A stretch of DNA of 64,000 bases from Chloroflexales bacterium ZM16-3 (GCA_004138175.2 RYFE02000012.1:1-64000); one strand, 5' to 3'. Counted from the stretch's first letter, positions 27,906 through 36,643 are shown. The notes: generated from the sequence alone by a model not told the origin. A program made the numbers and translations.

Positions 27906-28786
27906 ACGTAGCGCACCTGATCGGGGTCGACGAAGGGCCGCAGATCGGCCGATTGCTCCTGCCCGCTAACGGTGATCGTATCCACCGAGCCAATTGGAAT
28001 ATTTGCCGGGACAGCTGCCAGGTCGAGGGCGACGTGGAGCGAGCCGGTGAGCCCCGCGCTCACCACCGAGTCGCCTCGTGCGAGCAGGGTGCTTCGGTCG
28101 ATCTGGCTGAGGCTAAGGCGAGATCCGCGCTGCCATTGGCCCTGGGCCAGCCCAAGGTTCGCGACCGTACCGTGGATCACGCGGGCGCTGATCTGGCTGC
28201 TGACATCGGTGATAAGCAGCACCTCTGCGGTGTGAATGCCAGCCGACTCGATGACCCCCACCAGTGCGGCGGGGCCACCGGGGTCCTGGCCGATCACCGC
28301 CATGCCCGTTGTCACGCCATCGGCGGAGCCACGGGCGATGATCATCACCCGCCTGCCGGCATCGGGCGGGCGCACCGTCACCTCAGCGCCAAGCAGACGC
28401 CAGGGCTGATCGCGCTGGATCTGGAGCTGCTGGCGCAGGAACACATTCTCCACCCGATCCTGCTCCATCCGCAGGTTCTCAGCCTTCAGCTGGCTGTTCT
28501 CTTGCTCCAGGCTCTGAATTCTCGCCCGAAGATCGTCCTCGCTGCGTGGTGCCGTCGCTAGGTCGCCTGCCGCATCGCGCATACCCGTGAGCAGCTGGGC
28601 GACCGGCGCGACGGCCTGTTGGGCGATCAGCCTGATGGGCGTGATCGTGCCCTGGAGGTCGAGAACGATCAGCACCACGGCGACCAGACACAGCACAACG
28701 GCTAACACAAACGGCCGGCCCGAGGCCGGCGTGTTTGTGCGCTCGCGGCGCAACTTCATGGGTCTGTCGTCGAGGTAGTCGCGCAT
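27878..28786 (-). CDS. mreC: Rod shape-determining protein MreC
   Basis: 302 residues from ATG 28786; ATG 28759 (MKLRRERT) is an alternative start. A cytoplasmic N-terminus, one membrane helix (~28-47), a coiled coil (DLRARIQSLEQENSQLKAEN, ~85-120), and a beta-rich C-terminal domain with GSADGVTTGMAVIG and TDVSSQISARV typical of MreC. It scaffolds the periplasmic/external face of the elongasome and activates PBP2. Its stop overlaps mreD. A large palindrome separates it from mreB. Confidence 0.92.
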   Translation of the reverse strand: MRDYLDDRPMKLRRERTNTPASGRPFVLAVVLCLVAVVLIVLDLQGTITPIRLIAQQAVAPVAQLLTGMRDAAGDLATAPRSEDDLRARIQSLEQENSQLKAENLRMEQDRVENVFLRQQLQIQRDQPWRLLGAEVTVRPPDAGRRVMIIARGSADGVTTGMAVIGQDPGGPAALVGVIESAGIHTAEVLLITDVSSQISARVIHGTVANLGLAQGQWQRGSRLSLSQIDRSTLLARGDSVVSAGLTGSLHVALDLAAVPANIPIGSVDTITVSGQEQSADLRPFVDPDQVRYVWVILSQDA

Positions 28787-28796
28787 ACCGCCCTAG

Positions 28797-28844
28797 GTAA
28801 GGGCGCGTAGGGACACAGCGCGCTGTGTCCCTACGCGCCCTTAC
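28797..28844. repeat. 48-bp perfect palindrome at the mreB-mreC junction
   Basis: Arms 28797-28820 and 28821-28844 with core TAGGGACACAGCG / CGCTGTGTCCCTA. The right arm contains the mreB stop codon (TAA at 28841-28843). Related in core sequence to palindromes at 53734-53761 and 60736-60783. Confidence 0.85.
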
Positions 28845-29920
28845 AACTTCGCCCGCCGGCTGCTCTGAGTGCGGGTGAGGATATCCTGGTAGATCTTATT
28901 CTCAAAGTTCTCAACCATCTTGCCGGCACCGCGCGCCACACAAGAGAGCGGGTCCTCCGCGATGTGGACAGGCATACGTGTCTCGGCGGCGATGCGCTTG
29001 TCGAGGCCGTGGAGTAGCGAGCCGCCGCCTGCCAGCGTGATCCCGTGCTCCATCACATCGGCCACCAGCTCTGGCGGGGTCTCCTCAAGAGCTGCGCGCA
29101 CCTCGGCGACGATCGCGTTGATCGGGCCGATGATGCCCTCGCGGATCTCGACGCTGCTCACCTCCACCGCCTTAGGCAGGCCGGTGAGGAGATCGCGCCC
29201 GCGCAGCACCACCTTGATCTCCTCGTCGAGGGGGTAGGCCGATCCAGCGGCGATCTTAGCCTTCTCGGCCATGCGCTCGCCGATCAGCAAGTTATACTCG
29301 CGGCGGGCGAACTGGATGATCGCCTCGTCGATCTCGTCGCCAGCGGTACGGATCGAGTGGTTGATCACGATCCCGCCGAGCGAGATTACCGCCACCTCTG
29401 TCGTTCCGCCGCCGATATCGACGATCATCGAGCCCATGGGCTCCTCAACTGGCAGCCCGGCACCGATCGCCGCCGCCATCGGCTCCTCGACGATATATGC
29501 CTCGCGGGCCTTCGCGTTCAGGGTCGCGTCGCGGGCCGCGCGCTTCTCGACCTCGGTCACCCCCGAGGGCACGCCGACCACCACCCTGGGCCGTGGGTCC
29601 ATGAGGCGCACCGACGAGTAGGTGTGGGCCTTCTTAATGAAGTAGGCCAGCATCTTCTCGACGACATCGAAGTCGGCGATCACGCCATCTTTGAGCGGGC
29701 GCACCGCGATGATATTTGCCGGCGTCTTGCCGACCATCGCCTTCGCCTCGGCCCCAACTGCGTGTACTTGCTTTGTCTTCCGGTCGATGGCTACAACAGA
29801 CGGCTCGCTAATCACAATGCCTTTGCCGCGCACATAAACCAGGGTGTTGGCGGTGCCCAGGTCGATCCCGAGATCGCGGCTGAAGGCACCAAAAAGCGAG
29901 TTGATTGGGTTGAATCCCAC
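28841..29920 (-). CDS. mreB: Rod shape-determining actin MreB
   Basis: 359 residues from GTG 29920 (VGFNPINSLFG), with GGAG about 10 bases upstream. The frame continues to an ATG at 29995, but that lies at the -10 element (29999-30004), upstream of the expected transcription start. Motifs: phosphate 1 DLGTANTLVY, connect 1, phosphate 2 DIGGGTTEVAVIS, and adenosine motif LAGGGSLLHGLDKRI. MreB filaments place the wall-elongation machinery. First gene of the shape operon. Confidence 0.95.
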   Translation of the reverse strand: MGFNPINSLFGAFSRDLGIDLGTANTLVYVRGKGIVISEPSVVAIDRKTKQVHAVGAEAKAMVGKTPANIIAVRPLKDGVIADFDVVEKMLAYFIKKAHTYSSVRLMDPRPRVVVGVPSGVTEVEKRAARDATLNAKAREAYIVEEPMAAAIGAGLPVEEPMGSMIVDIGGGTTEVAVISLGGIVINHSIRTAGDEIDEAIIQFARREYNLLIGERMAEKAKIAAGSAYPLDEEIKVVLRGRDLLTGLPKAVEVSSVEIREGIIGPINAIVAEVRAALEETPPELVADVMEHGITLAGGGSLLHGLDKRIAAETRMPVHIAEDPLSCVARGAGKMVENFENKIYQDILTRTQSSRRAKL

Positions 29921-29998
29921 GTAAATATACTCCAAGAGTGAAGATGTGTGTTTGTGTAGCGGGGCATTTGCCAACAACAGCATGATGTTCGGCATCAG

Positions 29999-30004
29999 AT
30001 TATA
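29999..30004 (-). promoter_or_regulatory. -10 element of the mre operon
   Basis: TATAAT on the minus strand, giving an expected start of transcription near 29992 and a ~70-nt leader to GTG 29920. No clear -35. Confidence 0.5.
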
Positions 30005-30072
30005 GCATAGCTACCCCCGCCTATTGTGGCTTGCTCTGCTCCAGCGGCTGATAACAAACTGATACAGCTGAT

Positions 30073-30101
30073 TTGACTTTTGCTAGGCTTTGTGCGACAA
30101 T
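30073..30101 (+). promoter_or_regulatory. Promoter of the chelatase gene
   Basis: TTGACT (30073-30078), 17-bp spacer, GACAAT (30096-30101). The leader to GTG 30261 is ~150 nt. A second -10-like TATAAA lies at about 30185. Confidence 0.55.
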
Positions 30102-30260
30102 GGCGCGGTCGTAACCAGTAAGGCGACACTATTTCAACGCGTGGGCAAAGCCGTGTTAACGTCGGTTCCTGTCGGCATCATCTGGTATAAAAGCCACATC
30201 GAATCACGGCGCTGCTGCTAGTGCTTCTAGCTCATAACGAGCTGGAAGATTTTTATTGTT

Positions 30261-32348
30261 GTGAGCACGTCGGTACTGCGCCCAGTTTATCCATTTACCG
30301 CGATCGTCGGCCAAGAGCGGCTTAAGCGCGCGCTCATCCTCAACGCGGTCAACTCACGAGTTGGTGGCGTTCTCATCCGCGGTGAGAAGGGTACCGCCAA
30401 GTCGACGGCGGTGCGCGGCCTTGCCCGGCTCCTCCCCTCGATCACGGTCGTCACCGATTGCCCCTACAGCTGTACGCCAGATCGGCCCGCCGGTCTCTGC
30501 GTGAACTGTCAGGCGCGGCTTGCTGGTGCCGATTTGCCAACATTTGATCGGCCAACCCGCCTTGTTGAGTTGCCTGTTTCGGCCTCGGAGGATCGGGTCG
30601 TTGGCTCGCTTGATCTTGAGCACGCGATTACCGAGGGGCTGCGCCGCTTCGAGCCAGGCCTGCTCGCCCAGGTCAATCGCGGGCTGCTCTATGTTGACGA
30701 GGTCAACCTGCTCGATGACCATCTTGTCGATCTGCTGCTAGATGCCGCCGCTATGGGCGTAAACACGGTTGAGCGCGAGGGCGTCAGCATCTCGCATCCC
30801 TCACGCTTCATCCTGGTTGGCACAATGAACCCTGAGGAGGGCGAGCTTCGCCCGCAGCTGCTCGACCGCTTCGGCCTCGCGGTTGAGGTTGTCGGCTTGG
30901 CGGATGTGGCCTCGCGGGTGGCGGTGATTGAGCGACGCATGGCCTACGAGGCTGACCCGCAGAGCTTTATGGATCAGTGGCAGCGCAGCGAGAGCGAACT
31001 CGCCGAGCGGATCGCGGTCGCCCGCGACATGTTGCCTCGCGTGCGGATCGAGAGGCCTGATATGGCCGCTGTGGCCGGGCTCTGCCTTGAGCTTGGCGTC
31101 GATGGCCACCGCGCCGACCTGACCATCCTGGAGACGGCGCGAACCCATGCGGCCTGGAGCGGCCGAGTTACCTTGAGCGCCGAGGATATCCGCCTGGCTG
31201 CCGAGTTGTCGCTGCCCCATCGCATGCGCCGCCAGCCCTTTGCCGAGATCAAGGTGGACGAGCAGCGTATCGCTCAGATCCTTGAGCGTAGCGGCAAGCC
31301 CGCCGATGGTAGCTCGGGCGATGATGTAAAAAAAAAGTCTGAGCTAGGCGAGAAGGTGGATGCCGGTGAGAGCGGTGACGATAACGATAACAGCTCTGGC
31401 GGCGGCAACGTCACCCCTGTGGGCAGCGCTGGCACCAGTGAGGGCCAGCAGACCGGCGAGAAAAATACCGGCGGCAAGCAGATTGATGCCGACGATATCT
31501 TCCGCGCCCGTCGGCTTGAGAGCTCTGCTGATCGGAAGCAGCGCCGCTCGCCCGGCAAGCGCTCGCGCACGCGGACGACGCGCAAGCAGGGTCGCTATAT
31601 TACTAGCCAGATTGTCCCACGGGTTACCGATCTGGCGCTTGATGCAACACTGCGTGAGGCCGCAATCTATCAGCGCAAACGCCGCGCCGAGTTGATGCAC
31701 CAGCCCCATTCCCCGCATCGCCGCCGCCTCAAGGTGCTGATCACCCGCAGCGACCTGCGCCAGAAGGTGCGGGTGCGCCGCACGCGCAATGCGGTCTGCT
31801 TTGTAGTGGATGCAAGTTGGAGCATGGCCGCAGAGGAGCGTATGCAGGCCACCAAGGCTGCGGTCCTCTCGCTGCTGCGCGACGCCTACCAGCGCCGCGA
31901 TCAGGTTGGCCTGGTGAGCTTTCAGCGCGACTACGCGCGTGTGCTGTTGCCACTTACAAACAGCGTCGAGCTGGCCCAGCGTCGGCTGCAGACGATGCCG
32001 ACTGGCGGGAAGACGCCCCTCGCGCGCGGGATGCTTACCGCGTACGAGCTGCTAGACCGGGCGCGACGCCAGGATGACGAGATTGTTCCGCTGATGGTGC
32101 TGCTGACCGATGGACAGGCGAATGTCGCCATCGGTAACGCACCGCCGCAGCAAGAAGCTTACGCCATCGCCGATCTGATCGCCTCGCGCGATATTCGCGC
32201 CATTGTGATCGATACCGAGCACCCGAACTTCGAGCGGGGGCTGTCACGGCGGCTGTCTGAGCACCTGAAGGGGCGTTATTATCGGCTCGAGGATCTGCAC
32301 GACGATGGCCTGGTGCAGGCTGTCCGACGGCAGATGCAGATGTCATAG
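30261..32348 (+). CDS. ChlI/ChlD-type metal chelatase subunit (AAA+ plus VWA)
   Basis: 695 residues, GTG 30261; the ribosome site is weak. An N-terminal AAA+ domain with intact Walker A GEKGTAKST (41-49), VDEVNLLDD Walker B and a Cys-rich insert (CPYSC...CVNC, ~74-92). An acidic, Ser/Gly-rich linker (~345-415) leads to a basic patch. The C-terminal von Willebrand A domain has the MIDAS motif DASWS (Asp517, Ser519, Ser521) and TDGQAN. BchI- and BchD-like halves in one chain with a working P-loop match the single-gene cobaltochelatase-type subunits (as in mycobacteria) at least as well as photosynthetic BchD. The large subunit is not in view, so cobalt versus magnesium is open. Upstream of S1 with a 42-bp gap. 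Confidence 0.85.
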   Translation: MSTSVLRPVYPFTAIVGQERLKRALILNAVNSRVGGVLIRGEKGTAKSTAVRGLARLLPSITVVTDCPYSCTPDRPAGLCVNCQARLAGADLPTFDRPTRLVELPVSASEDRVVGSLDLEHAITEGLRRFEPGLLAQVNRGLLYVDEVNLLDDHLVDLLLDAAAMGVNTVEREGVSISHPSRFILVGTMNPEEGELRPQLLDRFGLAVEVVGLADVASRVAVIERRMAYEADPQSFMDQWQRSESELAERIAVARDMLPRVRIERPDMAAVAGLCLELGVDGHRADLTILETARTHAAWSGRVTLSAEDIRLAAELSLPHRMRRQPFAEIKVDEQRIAQILERSGKPADGSSGDDVKKKSELGEKVDAGESGDDNDNSSGGGNVTPVGSAGTSEGQQTGEKNTGGKQIDADDIFRARRLESSADRKQRRSPGKRSRTRTTRKQGRYITSQIVPRVTDLALDATLREAAIYQRKRRAELMHQPHSPHRRRLKVLITRSDLRQKVRVRRTRNAVCFVVDASWSMAAEERMQATKAAVLSLLRDAYQRRDQVGLVSFQRDYARVLLPLTNSVELAQRRLQTMPTGGKTPLARGMLTAYELLDRARRQDDEIVPLMVLLTDGQANVAIGNAPPQQEAYAIADLIASRDIRAIVIDTEHPNFERGLSRRLSEHLKGRYYRLEDLHDDGLVQAVRRQMQMS

Positions 32349-32390
32349 GAAATAGCAGGTTTGTCCATCAACGTAGGAGGGATCCAGGAG

Positions 32391-33896
32391 ATGACCGATC
32401 AGGTACGTAGGGAAGAAGTCGCTGAGAGCGAGCTGCTTGACACGCTGCTCGACGCAGCTGACGCTCCGGCGGCTCAGGCCGATGCCACCACGCCGGAGCC
32501 CGCGGCGGGGGAGGCTACGGCACAGCCTACCCCTGAAACTGAGGCTCAGGCACCCGCTGTGCAGGCGGAGCCGGAGGCGTCGGACGCTTCGGAGGCTGTT
32601 GCCGAGGCGGAAGGGGATGGGACTGATGCTCCGGAGGTCGCCACTGAGGAGGCCACCGCTGGGGAGGCGAGCGACGAGGGCGCTAGCTTTACGCCGGTTG
32701 CAGAGGATGGGGGGCGCCCGCGCCGCCTGAAGGATCTGGAGTCCGGTATGGATCTGGAGGGGCGGGTCACGTCGATCGCCCTCTATGGAATCTTCGTCGA
32801 TGTTGGCGTTGGCCGCGATGGCCTTGTCCATATCTCGGAGATGAGCGACACGCGCATCGATACGCCGTCCGACCTGGTGCAGATCGGCGATACGGTGAAG
32901 GTGCGGGTGAAGAGCATCGACCCTGATGCGCGTCGGATCAGCCTGACGATGCGCTCGCAGGAGCGCAGCGAGGGCAGCCGTAGCCGCGGCCGGCCTAAGC
33001 GCGCCGAGGTTGATAAGGACAAGATGACGTCGCTCAGGGTTGGCGATGTGGTCGAGGGGACGATTACCGGATTTGCGCCCTTCGGTGCCTTCGCCGACAT
33101 CGGCGTTGGTAAGGATGGCCTTATCCATGTCTCCGAGCTGGCTGAGGGCCGGGTTGAGAAGCCTGAGGATGCGGTCAAGGTCGGCGAGCAGTTCAACTTC
33201 AAGATCCTGGAGATCGATCCTGAGGGCACCCGGATCAGCCTGAGCCTGCGCCGCGCAATGCGCACCCAGCGCATGCAGGGTCTGGAGCCCGGCCAGGTGC
33301 TTGATGGTACGGTGAGCGGCCTGGCCCCCTTCGGCGCCTTCGTCGATATCGGCGTTGGTCGCGACGGCCTGGTGCATATCTCGGCACTCTCGTCGAGCCG
33401 CGTTGGTAAGGTCGAGGACGTGGTGAAGGTCGGCGATAAGGTCACCGTGAGGGTGCTTGAAGTCGATCAACAGAGCAAGCGGATCAGCCTGACCATGCGA
33501 CTTGATGATTCGGAGCCGACCACGAGCTACGATGATGAGCCGCAGACCCAGGTGATCCCGCGCACCGGCCCAGGCGCCGCCCCGCGCTTCGCCGCCGCCG
33601 CCGCCGCCGCCCGTGAGGGCCGCAATGATCGTGGCGACCGTGGTCGGGATCGCCGCCGCTCGTCCTCTCAGCCTTCTGTCCCCGAGACGTACAGCACCGA
33701 GGATGATGCCGAGGAGTTTGTGGGTGATGCGACCCTCGCTGATCTGCTGAGCAAGTACGGCAGCCCCTCAAACAGTCGGCGTGATCGCAAGAAGGATCGC
33801 GTCGAGGTGGAAGAGGTGGAAGAGGCAGAGGGTACTGACAGTCGTCAGCGCGATGCGATCCGGCGCACGCTGCAGCAGGTTGGACGCGACGAGTAG
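32391..33896 (+). CDS. rpsA: S1 domain RNA-binding protein (ribosomal protein S1 homologue)
   Basis: 501 residues from ATG 32391 (MTDQVRREE); AGGAGG is 10 bases before. An acidic Ala/Glu/Pro-rich N-terminus (1-~115) precedes three S1 domains (~118-195, ~212-285, ~298-370), each opening with the GxV..I..FGxFVDIGVGxDGLVH pattern and ending R.ISL.MR. The C-terminal ~130 residues are Arg/Asp-rich and disordered. Three-domain S1 proteins are common outside Proteobacteria and bind mRNA on the 30S subunit. Possibly cotranscribed with the chelatase; followed by a terminator. Confidence 0.88.
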   Translation: MTDQVRREEVAESELLDTLLDAADAPAAQADATTPEPAAGEATAQPTPETEAQAPAVQAEPEASDASEAVAEAEGDGTDAPEVATEEATAGEASDEGASFTPVAEDGGRPRRLKDLESGMDLEGRVTSIALYGIFVDVGVGRDGLVHISEMSDTRIDTPSDLVQIGDTVKVRVKSIDPDARRISLTMRSQERSEGSRSRGRPKRAEVDKDKMTSLRVGDVVEGTITGFAPFGAFADIGVGKDGLIHVSELAEGRVEKPEDAVKVGEQFNFKILEIDPEGTRISLSLRRAMRTQRMQGLEPGQVLDGTVSGLAPFGAFVDIGVGRDGLVHISALSSSRVGKVEDVVKVGDKVTVRVLEVDQQSKRISLTMRLDDSEPTTSYDDEPQTQVIPRTGPGAAPRFAAAAAAAREGRNDRGDRGRDRRRSSSQPSVPETYSTEDDAEEFVGDATLADLLSKYGSPSNSRRDRKKDRVEVEEVEEAEGTDSRQRDAIRRTLQQVGRDE

Positions 33897-33931
33897 TTCG
33901 AGTCTTTAAGGGGGCGCGTATCCCTTTGTCT

Positions 33932-33962
33932 GTGATGGGGGTGGCATGGCCGCCCCCATCAC
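33932..33962 (+). terminator. Terminator after S1
   Basis: 14-bp stem with one G-T pair (33932-33945, 33949-33962), ATG loop, followed by CTATTTCTTG. Confidence 0.7.
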
Positions 33963-34032
33963 CTATTTCTTGTGTGGTGCCTGGTGGGTGCCTCCTGTGG
34001 GGGAGCTATCACAAGCTCCTGCGTATGATAAT

Positions 34033-34062
34033 TTGACACTGTCGTGGCGCGACAGGTATAAT
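34033..34062 (+). promoter_or_regulatory. Consensus promoter of rpmH-rnpA, with palindromic spacer
   Basis: TTGACA (34033-34038) and TATAAT (34057-34062) are both perfect consensus, 18 bp apart. The spacer contains an inverted repeat, CTGTCG-TGGCG-CGACAG (34039-34055), which could be an operator or chance. The rpmH start lies 59 bp downstream. Confidence 0.85.
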
Positions 34063-34120
34063 GGTGCGAGTTTGCCCACGAAGTTAGTGCGCGTCTTGAT
34101 GCGCGTAGAGGAGCATATAG

Positions 34121-34294
34121 ATGCCGAAGCGAACATGGCAGCCGAAGCGTATCCCACGTCGCCGTAAGCACGGCTTCCTGTCTCGGATGGAGACGAAGGA
34201 CGGGCGTGAGGTGCTGCGCCGTCGTCGCATGAAAGGTCGCTGGAAGTTGTCGGTGAGTGATGAGCGCCGTGGCGTGCGCGGTGGTCATCGCTAA
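34121..34294 (+). CDS. rpmH: 50S ribosomal protein L34
   Basis: 57 residues from ATG 34121, with GAGGAG seven bases upstream; stop TAA 34292-34294. The sequence opens [20 protein letters not shown] and contains [20 protein letters not shown], the classic L34 pattern, with a C-terminal tail ([14 protein letters not shown]) longer than the usual 44-46 residues. L34 sits near the peptide-tunnel region of 23S rRNA. First gene of rpmH-rnpA-yidC-khpB, driven by a perfect consensus promoter. Confidence 0.97.
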   Translation: MPKRTWQPKRIPRRRKHGFLSRMETKDGREVLRRRRMKGRWKLSVSDERRGVRGGHR

Positions 34295-34375
34295 TATGGT
34301 ACGATGCCGGGGTGCAGTGCGTGAGAACAATCCGTTGTTCTATCTCTTCTGCACCCTGTCCTTGATCGGTACCTT

Positions 34376-34780
34376 ATGAAGCGCGCCTATCGCTTGCGTC
34401 GGCCCGACCAATTTCGGCGCGCTCGGCGCGAGGGACGTACGTTCTCTTCCCCGCTTCTGCTGCTCAATGTTGTCGCTGGCCGCCGCAGGCGCACACGCTG
34501 TGGGTTTGTTGTCGGGAAGCAGATCGGCATTGCAGTGCGGCGTAATCGCGCAAAACGGCGCGTTCGCGAGGCGGTGCGGCTCGCCCTTCCTCATCTTACC
34601 CCTGGCTATGATCTGGTCTTTGTTGTCCGTAGTGCAGCTGTGATCGATACTCCATTTGTGGCGCTCCAGGATGTTATAGAAGAGCTGTTGCGCCGGGCTC
34701 AGATCTGGCGGCCGGTTCCGCTATTAGGTTCATCGATATTATCCACAGGGGAGCGGGCACATCCCCACGATAAGCACTAG
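34376..34780 (+). CDS. rnpA: Ribonuclease P protein component
   Basis: 134 residues, ATG 34376. The protein subunit of RNase P, which matures tRNA 5' ends. It has the FRRARREGRTF segment, GFVVGKQIGIAVRRNRAKRRVREAVR (RNR motif) and GYDLVFVVR. It is longer at the C-terminus than the usual ~115 residues. The 81-bp gap from rpmH has no terminator, so the two are probably cotranscribed. A perfect DnaA-box sequence lies in its last codons. Confidence 0.95.
   Translation: MKRAYRLRRPDQFRRARREGRTFSSPLLLLNVVAGRRRRTRCGFVVGKQIGIAVRRNRAKRRVREAVRLALPHLTPGYDLVFVVRSAAVIDTPFVALQDVIEELLRRAQIWRPVPLLGSSILSTGERAHPHDKH
34739..34747 (+). other. Single consensus DnaA box within rnpA
   Basis: TTATCCACA. No second box or AT-rich unwinding element is nearby and dnaA is absent, so this is not proposed as an origin. 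The rpmH-rnpA-yidC block is oriC-linked in many bacteria. Confidence 0.35.
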
Positions 34781-34792
34781 AGGCTCTTAACT

Positions 34793-35803
34793 ATGGGTGG
34801 AATCTGGGGCGCATTTGTTGGCCTGCTTGAGCAGACCTTGCTCTGGTTCAGCACGACGACTGGGAGCGTCGGCTTTGGCATCATCATCTTCACGATCTGT
34901 GCCCGGCTGATCATCCTGCCGCTGACGCTTACCTCCCTGCGATCGAGCCGGAAGATGCAGCAGATCCAGCCGCTGATCAAGGAGTTGCAGCGTAAGCACG
35001 GCAAAGATCAGCAGAAACTTCAGGAAGAGACACTCAAGCTCTACCGTGAGTATAAGATCAACCCGGTTGGCGGTTGTCTGCCGGTATTGCTCCAGTTGCC
35101 GATCTTCTTCGGCGTGTACCAGGCGGTCTACCACCTGATGGTTGCTGAGCAGCGGGTGAACTTGAGTGCCGGCGCGAAGGCCGCCCTCGAAAATCAGAGT
35201 GTCGCTGCGCTGTTCGACAGTAACCATCTTTTCCTCGGCCTGTTCGACCTTGGGAAGACAGCCTTTGGCCCGGGCGGGCTCGGGTTCGCTGCGCCCATCT
35301 ACCTCGTGCTGCCGGTGCTCTCGATCCTGCTCCAGCTGATGCAGACGACGATGGCCACCCCGCGCACCCAGGACCCGCAGCAGAAGGCGATGACCCAGGC
35401 GATGATGTTTATGCCGCTGGTCTTTGGCTATATCGCCTTTACCTTCCCCTCTGGCGCCGTGCTCTACTGGGTGGTGAGTAGCCTCGTCGGTGTCGTGCAG
35501 CAGTACTTTACTTCGGGCTGGGGTTCGCTGGCGAACTACCTGAAGTTTCTCCCTCCCGATAGCGGCCCAGCTGGGCTCGCCTCACTTACGCCGGTGGTTG
35601 CTGCCCCCGCTGGCCCCGGTGAATCTGGCTCCTCGCTCAGCGCCGCTGCGCAGCGCGCCGACTTCTGGTCGGTGATGCGCCCGCTAACGGAGACAGAGTC
35701 TTCCGCACAGGCCGAACCTGATGCGACTGAAGATGCGATTGATGAGGCTCGTACGCAGGGGCGCCTGCCGGATAATCCGCGCCGACCTCGGCGGCGGCGC
35801 TAG
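34793..35803 (+). CDS. yidC: Membrane protein insertase YidC/Oxa1
   Basis: 336 residues from ATG 34793, 12 bp after rnpA. It inserts and folds inner-membrane proteins, alone or with SecYEG. Helices: ~16-38 (GFGIIIFTICARLIILPLT), a cytoplasmic helical hairpin (SSRKMQQIQPLIKELQRKHGK), PVLLQLPIFFGVYQAVYHL, and C-terminal pairs ending FPSGAVLYWVVSSLVGVVQQ. There is no large periplasmic domain, as in Gram-positive/Chloroflexota homologues. The last ~70 residues are acidic then Arg-rich (PDNPRRPRRRR), a tail that may contact ribosomes. Confidence 0.95.
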   Translation: MGGIWGAFVGLLEQTLLWFSTTTGSVGFGIIIFTICARLIILPLTLTSLRSSRKMQQIQPLIKELQRKHGKDQQKLQEETLKLYREYKINPVGGCLPVLLQLPIFFGVYQAVYHLMVAEQRVNLSAGAKAALENQSVAALFDSNHLFLGLFDLGKTAFGPGGLGFAAPIYLVLPVLSILLQLMQTTMATPRTQDPQQKAMTQAMMFMPLVFGYIAFTFPSGAVLYWVVSSLVGVVQQYFTSGWGSLANYLKFLPPDSGPAGLASLTPVVAAPAGPGESGSSLSAAAQRADFWSVMRPLTETESSAQAEPDATEDAIDEARTQGRLPDNPRRPRRRR

Positions 35804-35938
35804 GTACCTCACGATGGCAGTAATTGTGTTCGAGAGTATACGGCCTCTCCCCACCTCTCCTGGTTGCAGGGTTAGGATCAGCCTGGATCTGCCCTCCGAA
35901 TCTTTGTTGGAGAGTGTGACTCAGAATCGAGGAGCGAT

Positions 35939-36643
35939 ATGAAGAGCATCGAGATCAGCGCGCGCACGGTCGCAGAGGCCGTTGAGCTCGCACTCGCGCA
36001 GCTCGGTAAGGATCGCGACGAAGTTGCTATCGAAGTGCTGGATTCCGGCGAATCGGGCGATGAGGCGCTGGTTCGCGTGACGGTTGTGGACGATGATGAG
36101 GATGATGGCGCGCCTGCGAAGCCGATACCCGCGCCGCTCGATGATGCTCAGGATTCTGATGATGTTGGCGTTATCGCTCGCAAGATCCTTGAGGATCTTC
36201 TTGAGCGTATGGATATTCACGCCTATGTGACGGCTGTGATTACTCGTGTGCCTGGACAGAAGGGCGGTATCGAGGAGACGGTGACTTTGCATGTCGAGGG
36301 TGCCGATGAGGAGGCGATGGGCCTGCTGATTGGTCGGCGTGGTGAGACGCTCCGCTCTCTCCAGTTCCTCCTGAACTTGCTGGTGAGCCGTAAGGTGCAG
36401 AAGTGGCCCCAGGTGGTCGTCGATGTTGGCAACTACCGCCAGCGCCGCCAGGAGTCCCTGGAGGGCCTCGCCCGGCGGATGGCTGAGCGGGTTCACCAGA
36501 CGGGCCGCCCGATCATGCTTGAGCCGATGGCTGCATACGAGCGCCGTATTGTGCATCTCGCGCTGCGTGAGGATAAGACTATCTACACCGAGAGCTCTGG
36601 CGAGGGTGAGAATCGCAAGATCGTGATCTACCCCGCAAAGTAG
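35939..36643 (+). CDS. khpB: KH-R3H RNA-binding protein KhpB/Jag
   Basis: 234 residues, ATG 35939 with GAGGAG upstream. An N-terminal Jag domain (MKSIEISARTVAEAVELALAQL), an acidic linker (~65-90), a KH domain with LLIGRRGETLRSLQFLLNLLV, and a C-terminal R3H domain with MAAYERRIVHLAL. It binds RNA with KhpA in Firmicutes and affects cell division and elongation. It follows yidC by 135 bp in the conserved rnpA-yidC-jag order. Confidence 0.94.
   Translation: MKSIEISARTVAEAVELALAQLGKDRDEVAIEVLDSGESGDEALVRVTVVDDDEDDGAPAKPIPAPLDDAQDSDDVGVIARKILEDLLERMDIHAYVTAVITRVPGQKGGIEETVTLHVEGADEEAMGLLIGRRGETLRSLQFLLNLLVSRKVQKWPQVVVDVGNYRQRRQESLEGLARRMAERVHQTGRPIMLEPMAAYERRIVHLALREDKTIYTESSGEGENRKIVIYPAK

Noticed and set aside
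30261-32348. Evidence that the organism is phototrophic
   Set aside because: The gene fits cobaltochelatase-type subunits as well, and no other bch or reaction-centre gene is in view.
34739-34747. Replication origin near rpmH-rnpA
   Set aside because: Only one DnaA box, no AT-rich element, dnaA and dnaN not present.
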